64,000 nt of DNA from Catonia carolina (GCA_035578175.1 JAQMRL010000006.1:58569001-58633000); one strand, 5' to 3'. Shown: positions 47,031 to 58,035, counted from the first letter of the stretch. The notes: generated by a model from the sequence alone, not told the origin. Made by a program: numbers and translations.

Positions 47031-48670
47031 CATTTTGCATATAGTAATTAAAGAAATAAAAATTCAAAATTGGGCTTAATTAATCATACAAATCAAGAAA
47101 CAACTTATAAACATTATCATAACCACACCTAACTCAAAATGCGGGAAGAATAAGCTATTAAATAGATGTTGGAGTAAGGATATGATATAGCCTAAAACAC
47201 CGACGAGGGCTTGTCAACGGTCGATTTCGTTATAAAAATAAAATCATGACATTACAGAAAAATATTTACATAAATATTGCTAGTTGCATTAAATCACAGT
47301 TGTAGTTACTTTGGAGTAAAGTTTTAGCGGCAGAGAGAATGAACTTCGAATATGTTTTGACATTGAAAACTTTCTTAGACATTTTGTGTAAATTTTAACC
47401 AGTGATTTTAAAGTAAACTGATTATATTTTTAGTTAAGTAAGTAAAAGCCAATTCATATTTTTGTGGGATTAAATAAACAAGGAGTACGGTAGGACTAAT
47501 AAGAAAGTAGGGAGAGATACAAGAGTCCGGGATAAGAATTCAATGTTATCTATCAGACAAAACCAAACCAAATCAGTTGATGAGAGGATGACTAAGATGA
47601 AGTGAAGGTGATTTGTGGAATGGGAGGGGGGGGTCGGTATAGAATCTGATGGATGAGTTATATCACCACTATGGAGGGGTAAAGGACCTGCACTTGTACC
47701 ACCCTCTCAACCATCTTCCTGTTAGGGAAAGGGGTGGTTCATAGAGGGCTGAGGGATGCTCATGAATATTCAGGCGCTCGGATAGAGTGGAGGGACGAGC
47801 GCCAAATCCGAGCTGCTGGCTTCCTCCTTCATCCTATTCCCTGTTTACAGATGAACCTGATAATTTGACTAAATTAATTAGAGTTTTTCCTAACCCCCTT
47901 CTTCCTAACCTTCTACCACGTCTTTCCTTACCTACTAGAACCCACCCCTTCTTCATCATCTGCCAAACTACCCTCTTCAACTCCCATCAACAACGTCTTC
48001 CCCCAAGAATTTCTTTCCACTCTTCCTCTACTTCCACTTTTTTATTATTATTATACTTTATTCCATTCCTCTGGCTTCAGCTGCAATTCTTCAAAACCAC
48101 TCACTACATTCTAAAAGAAAAGAAGACAACAGAAATTTACATCACTTCGTTTTTTTGTTCTTTCGCACAAAGAAAAAAGTAATAATAGAGGAAAGACGCC
48201 TCAAAGATTTTTTCATTATTTTTTCTTTTGATTCAACTTTCTTTCTTTCATCGAAACTAGCCCTGTAGGCCTATTAAAAATTCTATTATTTGATTTTCCT
48301 ATTGTCTATTTAAAATAACCATATATATTTGTGTTAGGTCCCATTGTTAAAAGTTTTTTTCAGTTATAACTTATATTCTAATATTAACAATATTAGGTAC
48401 TTTGTAATAGTTAAATTACAACCACTGACAACAGTTAGCTTTGATCTGGGTACACTTATCTTTTGCATAATTATAAACTGATTAATTGTTTGTATAACTT
48501 ATATTAAGCCTAAAATTTAACTACTCAATGATAACGTATCTAACAATTGCTGTAGTTGGACAAGATCTGCAAATAGGACAAAAAATTTAAATTTTTAATG
48601 AGTATAATTAGCAGTGGGTGTAACACTGAGTAATGAGGAGCATAGCCAATAATAATGAACGAATTCAAAA
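47031..48670. other. Mixed sequence without a recognised gene
   Basis: 47600-47820 is less AT-rich and carries a G-run (GGGAGGGGGGGGTCGG). The 131-codon frame at 47787-48182 is Pro/Ser/Leu-rich and unfamiliar, and I do not regard it as a gene. Confidence 0.4.
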
Positions 48671-48766
48671 AAAAATCGAAAAATTGTTTTCTTGTGGGCT
48701 TATAGTCTTAAATTAACGACTTCGAAAAAAATTGAAAAATTGTTTTCTTGTGGGCTTATAGACTTG
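48671..48766. repeat. Two-copy tandem repeat, 56-bp period
   Basis: GAAAAATTGTTTTCTTGTGG followed by GCTTATAG occurs at about 48678-48705 and again at about 48734-48761. The flanks also match loosely (TCGAAAAA). It is a small recent duplication. Confidence 0.85.
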
Positions 48767-49129
48767 TTGTTAAATACGATGAAAGACCCGCGAAAAGGAA
48801 GCGAACAACAGCAGACGAAAAAAGATGGCGGGTGCACTTCGAAGAACTCACCACGTGTATAAGAATAAAACACTCAAAGACAAGCCAAAATTGGACATTA
48901 TATTCCTAATATTGTGATAAAATCTATACGTCTGCACGCAAGTGAGTGCTTTACAATTAGGCTACCTAAAAGGCTTGTCTAATAGAAGCAGGGAATTTTG
49001 CGAGAAAGATACCCTGCAAGATAATGTGCGTTAAGATGGTGACGAACAATATAATTAATAAAATTGAGAAGAACTCTTCAAGGAAAATGAAAGTTTAGGA
49101 AAAGAAGACTAAAACTTTATTAACACTTT
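48767..49129. other. Short CpG-containing stretch with a tiny ORF
   Basis: AAAGATGGCGGGTGC near 48822-48836 is a YY1-like motif, and its ATG opens 30 codons (48825-48917, start MAGALRRTHHVYKNKTLKDK). I do not recognise it. It could be a short first exon or chance. Confidence 0.2.
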
Positions 49130-49390
49130 CGTAAAATAGATGACAAACGGTTGACTACACAAATTTTTAAGACACTAAACAATAGACCTAAGATGTCGGA
49201 AAAATTGTTTAAAAAATAAACAGAGAAAACGTAGCCTAATGATTCTAAGCAAATTCAGACAAAATTACGGACTTTAAGGGGTTCTACGAAGAGAACAACG
49301 AGTGAACAGAAGAAAGGAGAAAGCATAAAGTGAATGAATGCTACGAAAGTAGGGTGAAAAAAGAAATTCCAGAGACGTTTAAAGTCACCT
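49130..49390 (+). mobile_element. CR1-like LINE tail (family Q), degenerate
   Basis: It aligns with 39750-40066 at the DNA level (GATGACAAACGGTTGAC, 'TTTTTAAGACACTAAACAAT', 'TTACGGACTTTAAGGGGTTC', 'AACAGAAGAAAGGAGAAAGC', 'CAGAGACGTTTA'). Translation is broken by indels. Confidence 0.7.
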
Positions 49391-50192
49391 CACATGGTAT
49401 TTCATTGGCCTTACACGAGGAAAAACATATACAGGCCTAAGGGATATCCAGAGGAAAAGTTAAGAAAACGCCACAGAAAGTGGACTGTTGAAAGAAAGTG
49501 ACAGTTTTTGAAATAAAAAATGAAAAAATGGAAATAATGGACTCAAAATACGAACTAGAGAAAAAAAATCAAAGGAGTAACACATGCATGATTATTGTAG
49601 TACTAACATTATTAAAACAAACAAATTAATAATTTTGAAGAACGTTTTGTACATACAACAGCTCTGTGACGAATATATGAACAAATTACATTAATGGAAG
49701 TAGGCCTAAACTTAAGTACGTGGGATATTAAATAGGATGTAGAATTTCAAAGACCCCTTATTTGGTCGTGGACTTCTATATAAAATGAATGCAGAGAAAA
49801 GTCTTATGCTCTATACAAGCTTACATTAAGCTTATAATAATGTCATAGCCCGTAGTGAATAAAATACGGACGCCAGTACCCTATCTGTACGTTGATCATA
49901 ACTAGATTGTACGCTAATAATCACATTTGCGGGCTCTCTTTGGATAACGGCGCCCAAGTAATTCAATCACAGAACACAAACGACCGCCCCTCCTTTACCC
50001 AAGCCTGGAACACTAGTCAGCCTACCTAACTCTCAAACCATCACTAACGATTCTTACCATAGTCGACACTTGTTCCTAACCTTAAAAAGAACAAAACTAA
50101 AATGTATTTACAAAATATATACTTTCGTTTTTAGCCTAACATTCAAATTAAAGTTTATAATTCTTTTTGAAAAAATTCAAAGAAACTAAATA
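49391..50192. other. AT-rich sequence, no gene seen
   Basis: Nothing recognisable. Confidence 0.5.
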
Positions 50193-50750
50193 CTCTGGGG
50201 CGTCGATTATTCGAACATCAGTCATTCGAATCGTCATTGATCCGAACCATCATCAATTGAAAAAAATTACCTGAATTTAGTGCTGGTGAAGCATTGTTAG
50301 TAAAAAGAATGAGATATTTTGCTGCTACAAAAAGTTTAGTCATTGTTCAAAGGAAAATTCAAGATATTTAAAAAAATAGCCAACTGTATAGTATGTTGCC
50401 CTACAAGTGATTTAATAATATTTCATCAAAGATTTTATCGTAGTTTATTATTTCATTAATTTATTCAGTTTTGAAATTCTGCTTTTATCCGTTTGTTTTT
50501 ATAATCTTTAGTAGCCACTCTATATTTCCAATAAATGCAATAAATAAGTGTTTTTTTCCACTAAAAATTATGTTTATATTAATCACTTATTAACCTATTA
50601 AACATTTAGTTCTATTATTGCTACCGTTTAGGTAATTTATTTTATAGTACTTACAGTGTATGAAATTACAGAATTTAGCATGTTATCCGAACTATTTGAT
50701 TATCGAAACCACTCTGGTTCCAATTAGTTTGAATAACTGACGCTCTACTG
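50193..50750. mobile_element. pogo-like non-autonomous DNA element
   Basis: The left end CTCTGGGGCGTCGATTATTC (50193-50212) pairs with the reverse complement of the right end, CAGTAGAGCGTCAGTTATTC (50731-50750), at about 14 of 20 positions. TA flanks lie at 50191-50192 and 50751-50752. Subterminal repeats 'CATTCGAAT', 'ATCCGAACC' and 'TTATCCGAACTA' resemble the ATTATCCGAA motifs of the element at 42506. No transposase is left in the 558 bp. Confidence 0.62.
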
Positions 50751-50752
50751 TA

Positions 50753-51193
50753 GATTGTTTTAATTTATTAACGTTATTAACAACTGTACAAATTTATTTA
50801 CAGTTAGTAAATTAAATATATTTGGTATTTCTAATAATAAATAAAATATTAGAAAATTCCTACGGGTAAATTTTTACGAAGCGTTTACTTCATCTTATTT
50901 ATTTTTTTGTCTAAAGCAACGACTGAGAGTGATGTCAGGAATCGCATGGATCATGATAAAGCTGCTGGGGATAGAATCATTGCTATGTTCTCGTTCATTA
51001 AATTGTAGATGTAGTAGCTATATATCTATTGGAGCTCATAAATATATGAGTCTATATGGTGCTGAGTGCTGGTGAGCTCTGTGAGCTCTGAAGATAAACA
51101 AAGGTTGGAGGTTGTAGGCTTGTAGGATCTCCAAAGTAAAGTATGTGAGAATTGAGAACACAAGGTAACAGATCGGTTCTCAGGATACCATAA
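50753..51193. other. AT-rich sequence, no gene seen
   Basis: Nothing recognisable. Two GAGCTC-containing short repeats (GTGAGCTCTGTGAGCTCTGA) occur near 51072. Confidence 0.5.
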
Positions 51194-51607
51194 AAGACAG
51201 TAGCCTACCGAGACCAAACCAAGAAAAGTTTAGTATGGGTTTGTTCAAAAAAATGGCAGCGGACTAATGACCCCAAAGAGCACACCCTTCCCATCCAGAA
51301 AAAATTATATGACATCACCCTCAGACACGTCCAAGATACAGAAAATCCAAGAATATATGGTAGCAAGAAATCTGAGGAAGGAGGACTAGAAAAACAGAAA
51401 ATGACGAACTATAAAATGCGGGAAGCGGAGAAATTTGTGGGAACCCTCCCCGACGAAAAAAAGAAAAGAAGTCTACTTTATCTTCTGGGAAATCCACGTT
51501 ATGAGTTACCGAGTAAATATGAATTTTTGAATTTTCGCATGAGTTGTTCTGCTCTGCGCTCGAGCGTAATTTCTAGTGATTTTCTGGGGGTGATGATACC
51601 TACATAA
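51194..51607 (+). CDS. Unassigned 137-codon open frame, possible exon or TE remnant
   Basis: The frame is open from after a stop at 51191 to a stop at 51605-51607. It has a hydrophilic, charged composition unlike the Phe/Leu/Asn-rich random frames nearby: for example WQRTNDPKEHTLPIQKKLYD, ITLRHVQDTENPRIYGSKKS, MREAEKFVGTLPDEKKKRSL, and an end SSDFLGVMIPT. The first ATG is at 51401, which would give only 68 codons, so a full-length reading needs an upstream exon or start. Base composition is less AT-rich than the surroundings. I do not recognise the protein. It could be a terminal exon, a retrocopy or a transposon fragment. Confidence 0.3.
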   Translation, partial: KTVAYRDQTKKSLVWVCSKKWQRTNDPKEHTLPIQKKLYDITLRHVQDTENPRIYGSKKSEEGGLEKQKMTNYKMREAEKFVGTLPDEKKKRSLLYLLGNPRYELPSKYEFLNFRMSCSALRSSVISSDFLGVMIPT

Positions 51608-51621
51608 GCCTTAGGTCACAC

Positions 51622-51653
51622 TTACGCACAAGCCAACATAGGCTTGTGCGTAA
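51622..51653. repeat. Perfect 13-bp stem, 6-nt loop
   Basis: TTACGCACAAGCC (51622-51634) is exactly complementary to 51641-51653 around AACATA. It lies 14 bp after the stop of the preceding open frame. It is GC-richer than the region and is the most stable simple hairpin noticed in the window. Confidence 0.93.
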
Positions 51654-51704
51654 CAATATGAGGTGACATAAAAATGAAAAATGCCAGATTTTCTTTTACC
51701 CCTA

Positions 51705-52012
51705 ATGTATGTACGTTGCAATCCGTTTAATTCAGAACAGTAAGCAACCGTATGACCCAATGTGATGACGATGATGTGTACCACGTGTTAAATGAGGCGT
51801 AGTATTGTACAGACCCAGGCCGGCTATTGGTGAGAGAGTATTGTTAATAAAACCCCAACCATCAAAGTACACCGGTAATCACTGTCTAGTATTCAAATCT
51901 GTATAAAAGTAACTATCTTTACTAGAATTTGAATCAGGAAACTTCGTCTCCGAAAATCAGCTGTTGAACAGCTGACTCGCGGCGACGACTTTGTCTTTAG
52001 ACCTACCCGGTA
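51705..52012 (-). mobile_element. tRNA-derived SINE family K, full-length reverse copy
   Basis: Reverse-strand head: GTCTAAAGACAAAGTCGTCG, then GTCAGCTGTTCAACAGCTGA, then TTCCTGATTCAAATTCTAGT (B box). The body and tail match the copy at 29380, ending GATTGCAACGTACATACA. It is flanked on both sides by 'GCCAGATTTTTCTTTTA(A/C)', which recurs at about 51683 and 52018. Confidence 0.85.
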
Positions 52013-52017
52013 GGCTT

Positions 52018-52270
52018 TGCCAGATTTTTCTTTTAATCCCTAACGTGTGTACGTTGCAATCTGTTCAATTCAGAAAAATAAGTAACCCCATGACCCAATG
52101 AGATGAGGATGATATGTAGCCTATGACGTGTAAATGAGGTTTAGTCTTGTACAGACTCAGGCCGCCCATTCCTGAGAGATTATGGTTAATTAAACCCTAA
52201 CCATCAAAGCACACCGGTAATCACTGTCCAGCATTCAAATCCGTTTAAAAGTAACTACCTTTACTAATGC
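52018..52270 (-). mobile_element. tRNA-derived SINE family K, second tandem copy lacking the head
   Basis: It repeats the tail and body of the adjacent copy ('GTGTACGTTGCAATCTGTTC', 'ATGACCCAATGAGATGA', 'TTGTACAGACTCAGGCCG', 'AAGCACACCGGTAATCACTG') and stops at CTACCTTTACTA, just before the B box. The two copies are in direct tandem, and the repeated flank GCCAGATTTTTCTTTTA implies a tandem duplication rather than two independent insertions. Confidence 0.85.
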
Positions 52271-52384
52271 CAGACTTGATTACAATTAAAATTTCCAAAA
52301 TAAATAAAACAAAAATAATAGGTGAAAACATAAAAAATGACTGTTATTCACACTATGCCTAAGCAGACAGTGGAAGTTTATAGA

Positions 52385-52490
52385 TGCTAATGGAAGATGA
52401 GAATTTGCGCGACCTGACAGGGAATTGAACTTAAAACCCCGGAAAACCCAAATTGCACCGACTATTAAACCTATGGGCCAGTCATTGAAT
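52385..52490 (-). mobile_element. Probable tRNA-derived SINE head
   Basis: Reverse strand: TGACTGGCCCATAGGTTTAA, then GTCGGTGCAATTTGGGTTTT, then AGTTCAATTCCCTGTCAGGT. The last is a B box with the usual 'CAATTCCC' core. The A-box part is poor. No other copy was noticed. Confidence 0.5.
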
Positions 52491-52985
52491 TATGAAAATG
52501 ATCTTTACATAGTCCAACTAATAAATTTATAAGGGAAAGTAAAATAATAATCAGTCTGATAATTTTACCTGATTCGTGAGTTGAACCTAGGTTTCAGAAT
52601 TTAAAACCAATATAATATATATTAATTTTATGTTTTTTTTAAGAATATACTTATCGTTAAATACAATAATAAATTAATGACTATACATTCCGAATTAATA
52701 AAAAATACTTAGACTTAACAATAACCCTTTATGTTATTTAAGAACACAAAAAGATGGTAAGCTTTTTAAAGAACTGTATACAAAACAAGACTATATATTC
52801 ATTTAATTTGATTTGACTTTTTATATACCTATTGAGAACCAAGGGAATAAGAAATAGTGTTGAATAAAGGATTGGAAAGATTTATTTATTATTATTTTAT
52901 TGCTTGTTTTATTGTCCTTTTTGAATTTTTATTGCAAGTATAACCTTTAACTCTCCGACATAAACTTGTTTAACTATCAGCAACA
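52491..52985. other. AT-rich sequence, no gene seen
   Basis: Nothing recognisable. Confidence 0.5.
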
Positions 52986-52995
52986 ACAATAAAAC

Positions 52996-53037
<42 letters not shown>
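52996..53037. repeat. ATA/AAT microsatellite
   Basis: About 14 trinucleotide units without interruption. Confidence 0.95.
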
Positions 53038-53039
<2 letters not shown>

Positions 53040-53484
53040 GCACTAGCAAAATAAATTACTCAGCAAGGAACACAGAACGATTCCGTTGTACTTTATTTAT
53101 TTATTTACTTTTATACAACTTATTTAAGTTTAAGGCTTTACTTACATAAGACTTTACCTTACAACTTCATTTTGGACTACAATCGATTTTATTACAATGG
53201 CTTGTCATAATTTGCAATCAATGTCCACAACGTTTTTCAAATCTTATACAAAAAATTTATGATTATAAATTTAATTAGTTGGTTCTCTGTAAGCTAAAGT
53301 AGGCTCAAAAACTAGCCTACATCAATAGTGATGCTTTTGTGGGATTACGTATTCGTAGGATGAGAAACATCTTTTCTACAAAAATACATCACTTTTGTAT
53401 TTCAATTCGTTTGTCATGTATTTTTGTTTCTGAAAAGTGCAAACACCTAAAACAATAATATTTTATTTCAGAATAAAAAATAAA

Positions 53485-53610
53485 AAAATCTGGTTTGAAC
53501 AATCACACGACTTATGTAAATAATGCCAATGTAAATAATAAATTATATTACCTACGTTTAATCATTAGTAAACAATATAAAATTAAAAAAATATAACCTA
53601 ATTTTAATCA
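53485..53610 (+). repeat. Interspersed repeat family H, copy 2
   Basis: It matches 13530-13650: 'GGTTTGAACAATCACACGAC', 'GCCAATGTAAATAATAAATT', 'ACCTACGTTTAATCATTAGT' and 'AAACAATA'. It is followed within 80 bp by a family G fragment. Confidence 0.6.
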
Positions 53611-53689
53611 GGAATTTTTTTAAATCCCTCATTTACATATTGTAATACATTTATTATTTATGCTTTACAAGGGAAAGTGGCTGAAATAC

Positions 53690-53880
53690 TTGGGGGCTGT
53701 GCTCTTGTGGTAAAACGTATTACTTTTGTTAAGTTTGCGACTTTAATATGCAATTTAGTGCAAAAGTGTATATATAATTAAAGTTGTAGGAAATTAAATA
53801 CAACCAACAATTTTATTTCAATAAAATTTTCAACAACGCATAATTTAACGTCCATTAGTGGTTTTCTGTATTTTCCTCAT
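53690..53880 (+). repeat. Interspersed repeat family G, partial copy
   Basis: Matches to 46590-46830 include 'GGCTGAAATACTTGGGGGCT', 'GTGCTCTTGTGG', 'GCGACTTTAATATGCAATTT', 'AGTTGTAGGAAATTAA' and 'GCATAATTTAACG'. Confidence 0.65.
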
Positions 53881-54289
53881 CAAAATCGGTAAAGAAATTG
53901 TATATTTTAAGATTGCCATTTATTAAAATTAACAAGAACAGGCACGAATAAAAAATAAAACAATCATCAATGTTAAATTTAGAATCACAATATTTAAAAA
54001 AATTAATACCAGATGATAACGGTATCAGTTTAGTCTCTTTGGGTTCAATGGCAATACATTTATTGATCTGTGTTTAAGGAGTACCTATGGTAAAAAATAT
54101 ATTTTGTTACAGATGTAGACTACTAAGCAATGTTTATATGAATGTAAATGATCCAAAAAAAATTTTTTGTCTTTAATTTTTATTACGGTACTGTACATTG
54201 AGAAACACAATTTCCGTATATGATATTTAAATGGTGGTGGGGAGTTTCGCTTAATAGAGAAGAGGTACTTAATGGTACATTCTCCGTTT
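53881..54289. other. AT-rich sequence, no gene seen
   Basis: Nothing recognisable. Confidence 0.5.
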
Positions 54290-54660
54290 TATTTAGACCA
54301 AGAAGTCTCTACTCCATTTTAGCTTGAGACGGCGCACAGGTGGGAAGTTCCTTGTAGCTAGATTACGGGCTAGTTGTTTGGCTGGACATCTAGTCGTTCG
54401 TGAAATTTACTATACAAGGACGTGGTTAGCTCCTTTACTGTCGGAATTTTTAAATCGTCATGGAGGGTTTTATTGCTTACATAAAACGGAACGCCAAAAG
54501 CAAGTCTTAAGAAATTTTATTAAAAGGCTTGGATCGACTTTAAATTACTTTCTGCCGCTACTCCAAAGAGCTGAACACCATTAGTCCAGATTGGTCTCAA
54601 AAGAGTTTTGTATATTAAAATTTTGAAACGGAGGTTCAGTTTTGATCGAGGGTTAATTAA
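54290..54660 (-). mobile_element. Jockey LINE tail, relatively well preserved
   Basis: Reverse-strand translation reads LRPIWTNGVQLFGVAAESNL, KSIQAF, LRLAFGVPFYVSNKTLHDDL, KIPTVKELTTSLYSKFHERL, then 'NFPPVRRLKLKWSRDFLV'. Frames change once or twice. All jockey terminal blocks are present in order. It is the best reference for the subfamily that also includes 21429-21660 and 11380-11760. Plus-strand open frames here are shadows of this copy. Confidence 0.85.
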
Positions 54661-54689
54661 GCAAAAAATGAATAAACTAAAATACTGCG

Positions 54690-54870
54690 CCGGCCGCATT
54701 GGCGTAATTGATAATGTGCTCGCCTCTCATCATTCGGTCGTGGGTTCGAATCCCACTCAGGCACGGAATATTTTCATACGTTACAAAAATTATTTCATCT
54801 TCCACAATTACACCCCAACGTCGTCGCTTGTGACCATTGCAGTTGATGCGACGTTAAATAAAAAAATACT
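54690..54870 (+). mobile_element. tRNA-derived SINE family D, full-length copy
   Basis: A complete head is present: GCGCCGGCCGCATTGGCGTA, ATTGATAATGTGCTCGCC, then GTGGGTTCGAATCCCACTCA with a perfect B box and T-arm pairing (GTGGG/CCCAC). The body reads 'ACACCCCAACGTCGTCGCTT', 'GTGACCATTGCAGTTGATGC' and 'GACGTTAAATAAAAAAATAC'. AAAATACT before the head is repeated as AAAATACT after the tail, giving a short target-site duplication of about 8 bp. Confidence 0.9.
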
Positions 54871-55089
54871 TTAATAGGTTAGATTAATTTGATTTGTTTC
54901 TTTGTGAATAAATGAATTCATGTAAAGGAATATGCGGACAAATAATTGATCAAAAGTTAATTATAATAAAAATTAAATTAAAATCTCGGTTTCATGATAA
55001 TTATTTAAGCAAACCACAAGTATATACGACTTAAGCGGAAAATATAATGTAATCTATGAAGGAAAGTATCAGAGGTTACCAATTGACGG

Positions 55090-55175
55090 CTACCGGTCTT
55101 GAACATTATACTTCATTAGTATTCGAAGCTCGGTTTGTAATTAAGCTACTGAGCTACTGGGTTGGCTCTATCTTT
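55090..55175 (-). mobile_element. tRNA-like SINE head, reverse strand
   Basis: The reverse strand reads CCAACCCAGTAGCTCAGTAG, CTTAATTACAAACCGAGCTT, then CGAATACTAATGAAG. TAGCTCAGT...TTAATTACA is a good A-box/D-arm. GAGCTTCGAATACT is a diverged B box. There is no full cloverleaf, so not a tRNA gene. Confidence 0.5.
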
Positions 55176-56914
55176 ATCTCTTTCCCTCTAATAACACTCT
55201 CTCATTCTATACAACTCATCTTATAATAATCCTACATATATATTTTATAAATCCATCCTGAAACACGTGGCCTCATCATCTGTAGTACATTTATCGAACC
55301 ACGAACCACGGACACGAAAAATAATTTTACATTATCACAAAGCTACCTCCCTTTAACGACCTCACAATACTTCCATTAATTTAATACTAAATTAAACACA
55401 CCTATCATTAAAGTTATGATTCAAAAAGAAATTGACTTTAGACAAAATTATTTGACTACCGCTTCCATACTCCTTTCAACTTTTCTGTTTTATTTTTCAT
55501 CTTATTCAACTTCTATACCACATAATCATTCTTTTTTTTTAAATCTCTCACATAGGAAATAGACATAATTTTGCTCACGCTTTATTATACTAATAATACC
55601 AATAATAATAACAACTATAACCTCTTCATACTCTATAATCTTTTTCAACTATAATTATTATTTAAAATACCATTCCTTTTTTAACATAAATTACTAGAAT
55701 CTTAAAATTATAACCTTATAAAATCAAAATAGTCGTTCATTCAGATTTTCTTTTATATTGTTTTTCAATTCCATTCATCTTGTTTAATAATCGTAAAGGA
55801 TTATTAATTTTATGGCTACCGAATTTTTATTTTTTTATTTATTAGTCATAAACACTTTAATATTTTACCTTATTTAAAAATAATTACTAGACTATTCAAT
55901 CATTGTTTTTTAAGGAATTTTAATGAAGTTTTTAATTGAGAAGTGAATAAAAAAGTAGACTATAGTTTAAAATTATTGTTGTAAAAGATTTGTAATATCA
56001 GTTAAAACAATGAAATAGAAAATATCAATTTTCAATGAAATATATACCATCGTATGCTTCATTACCATTCAAATTATTTGGCTGTAAACCTTTTGGACAA
56101 TAATTACAATGATTTAATAGAATTAAACGATATAAGGTAGGTACTAGAGTTGCCGTACAGATTTTTCTAAGAAAACTGTGTGGTAAAAATACGAATGATG
56201 GGGTTTATACTTATTCTTAAAATGAACATCTACTATAGCAGTAATCATCAACTAAATTTGATCAATTTCGTTTAAAATTCGGAGATTACCACTGTCCGGC
56301 CAACATTTAGTTAGTCCATGCCGATTGTAAAAATTTAGATAAGATAATCATGGTAAATCTTGATATGAATTGTTGATTTCAAAAAAGTTTAAGCAATGAA
56401 ATGTAACAAAAGTTTCAAATTACTGTAGGACAATGTACAAAAGTTGTAGTTTTTTGTATTTTTAGCGCTGCGCTATCACGAATTGCTTTCAGACTAATCG
56501 CGGCTGTAAACTTATCCAATGAGCATCAATTCTCTTCTGATAAACTTAGGTATAGAACCTATATCGTGTTGATATCCAGTTGCTTTCAGCGAGCACACCT
56601 CCTAAACTTTAAAAATTCACTTGAATAAAATTTTTGTATGTATCTGGATGTCATCAGATCTTTTACTTTCAATTAACGTTGATTACATTATTCTTTTATA
56701 TTTAAGAACAGATCGTAATGATGCAATTTGGCAATAAAGAAAAAGATTGTATTTATAATTTCCAGAATTTTTTAATCTCGTAAAGAAGTTGTGCAGTAGA
56801 GATCTAAAAAAATTCTCACAATTCCACTTACAAAAAAATGAAACTTAAACAGAACACTAACTTTTCATAACAAATTTTTTCGTTTAATCACAAGTAGTAT
56901 CTCTAAGTAAGAAA
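55176..56914. other. AT-rich sequence, no gene seen
   Basis: Nothing recognisable. Confidence 0.55.
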
Positions 56915-57096
56915 ATCTGCATCGAGACTTCAACGTAGACTCAGTTTACGCAGCCATTAACAAATTACACACTCCATTATCAATCAAAATTATTTATGAA
57001 TCACAGAAATTGAGATACAAACATTGTAACACCCATATCTACCGTAAAATCCACGAAGGCGATTAAAAAGATCTTGGAATAGGGATTTTGTATAAA
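56915..57096 (+). mobile_element. Jockey LINE tail, degenerate
   Basis: Translation reads HRDFNVDSVYAAI near 56925 and ends RRLKRSWNRDFV with a stop (57054-57092). These are the LHxDLxIPxV and RRLKRxWSRDL blocks of jockey ORF2. The middle is frameshifted. Confidence 0.65.
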
Positions 57097-57789
57097 ACAG
57101 CGATGAGGGTTTGCCACAAGGTGATTTACTAAATTAAGACAAAAACAGGACAGTAAATACATATTAGGTGAAGCGTTACATGTTGTACAAATTTACTGTA
57201 GTAAGTTTAAATAATAACATAAAATTGAGGGAGGCTTCATTGTAAGAAATCCTGTTGAAGAAAACAAGGGTTAAAAAAGTCTTAGATCATAAATACTGCT
57301 GGTTGTGTACATAATAATTTTAGCCTACTTATTACGAAACATTATTCAAAATTAAAAAACTATACATTCAGGTGATTTTACATATTATAATAGCTGCTTT
57401 TTAATTTAGAATTGAATTGATTTAGCGACTAAAGAATAATCGCTTACTGAAAAAGAATTAAAAACACCATGAAAAATTAAACTGTAACAAAATTCGTAAC
57501 GATCAATTTGGAAAAACAAACCAAAACTTTACAAACGATCTGAAAAACGTACAGAAAAAAATATGTACAATTACACTAGAAAAGATATATAAGCCTACTC
57601 GTATAGGCTAACTCTACTTTGCGAACATTTGAACTCACAGATAATTTTTGAAAGTAATAAATTATGGGCAAAAATTAACAATAACTTATCCAACTTAAAC
57701 TTGTAGTTTTAACAATTTAAACAATTTTCTTTTAATACAGTGTAATTCTTCCGAAATAAATTTTTTTAATTATAAATATTAACTGTAAA
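57097..57789. other. AT-rich sequence, no gene seen
   Basis: Nothing recognisable. Confidence 0.5.
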
Positions 57790-58035
57790 TGAAGACGATA
57801 AAAGTCTGAACAATAACGTTCTTAGAAATAAAATATATAACACATTCAGTAGTCTATTCTGTTTAAAAAAAGGCTAAACTCTGAACAAAAAGCAAAACTA
57901 AACTTGACTCTGAACTGTGCATTAATATCTTGAAACATTAAGTAGTTGAAGCTAAAGTTGACGATGAACTACAGTCTTCTAGTAGTAGGAAAAATTAAAT
58001 GAGTTGAATGAGTAACAAAATCGTAAAGGTATTCC
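57790..58035 (+). repeat. Interspersed repeat family I, forward copy without insertion
   Basis: Landmarks: 'GAAGACGATAAAAGTCTGAA', 'CAATAACGTTCTTAG', 'TCTGAACAAAAAGCAAAACT', 'GACTCTGAACTGTGCATTAA', 'TATCTTGAAACATTAAGTAG', 'TGAAGCTAAAGTTGACGATG', 'ATGAGTTGAATGAGTAACAA'. The CAT-TAATATCTTGAA junction is contiguous, so the site is unoccupied in this copy. Confidence 0.72.

Noticed and set aside
47787..48182. 131-codon Pro/Ser/Leu-rich open frame
   Set aside because: The composition follows local pyrimidine bias. No motif, no splice context and no homology is recognised.
54324..54874. Two plus-strand open frames of 86-88 codons
   Set aside because: The first is the antisense shadow of a reverse-strand jockey tail. 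The second runs through a family D SINE.
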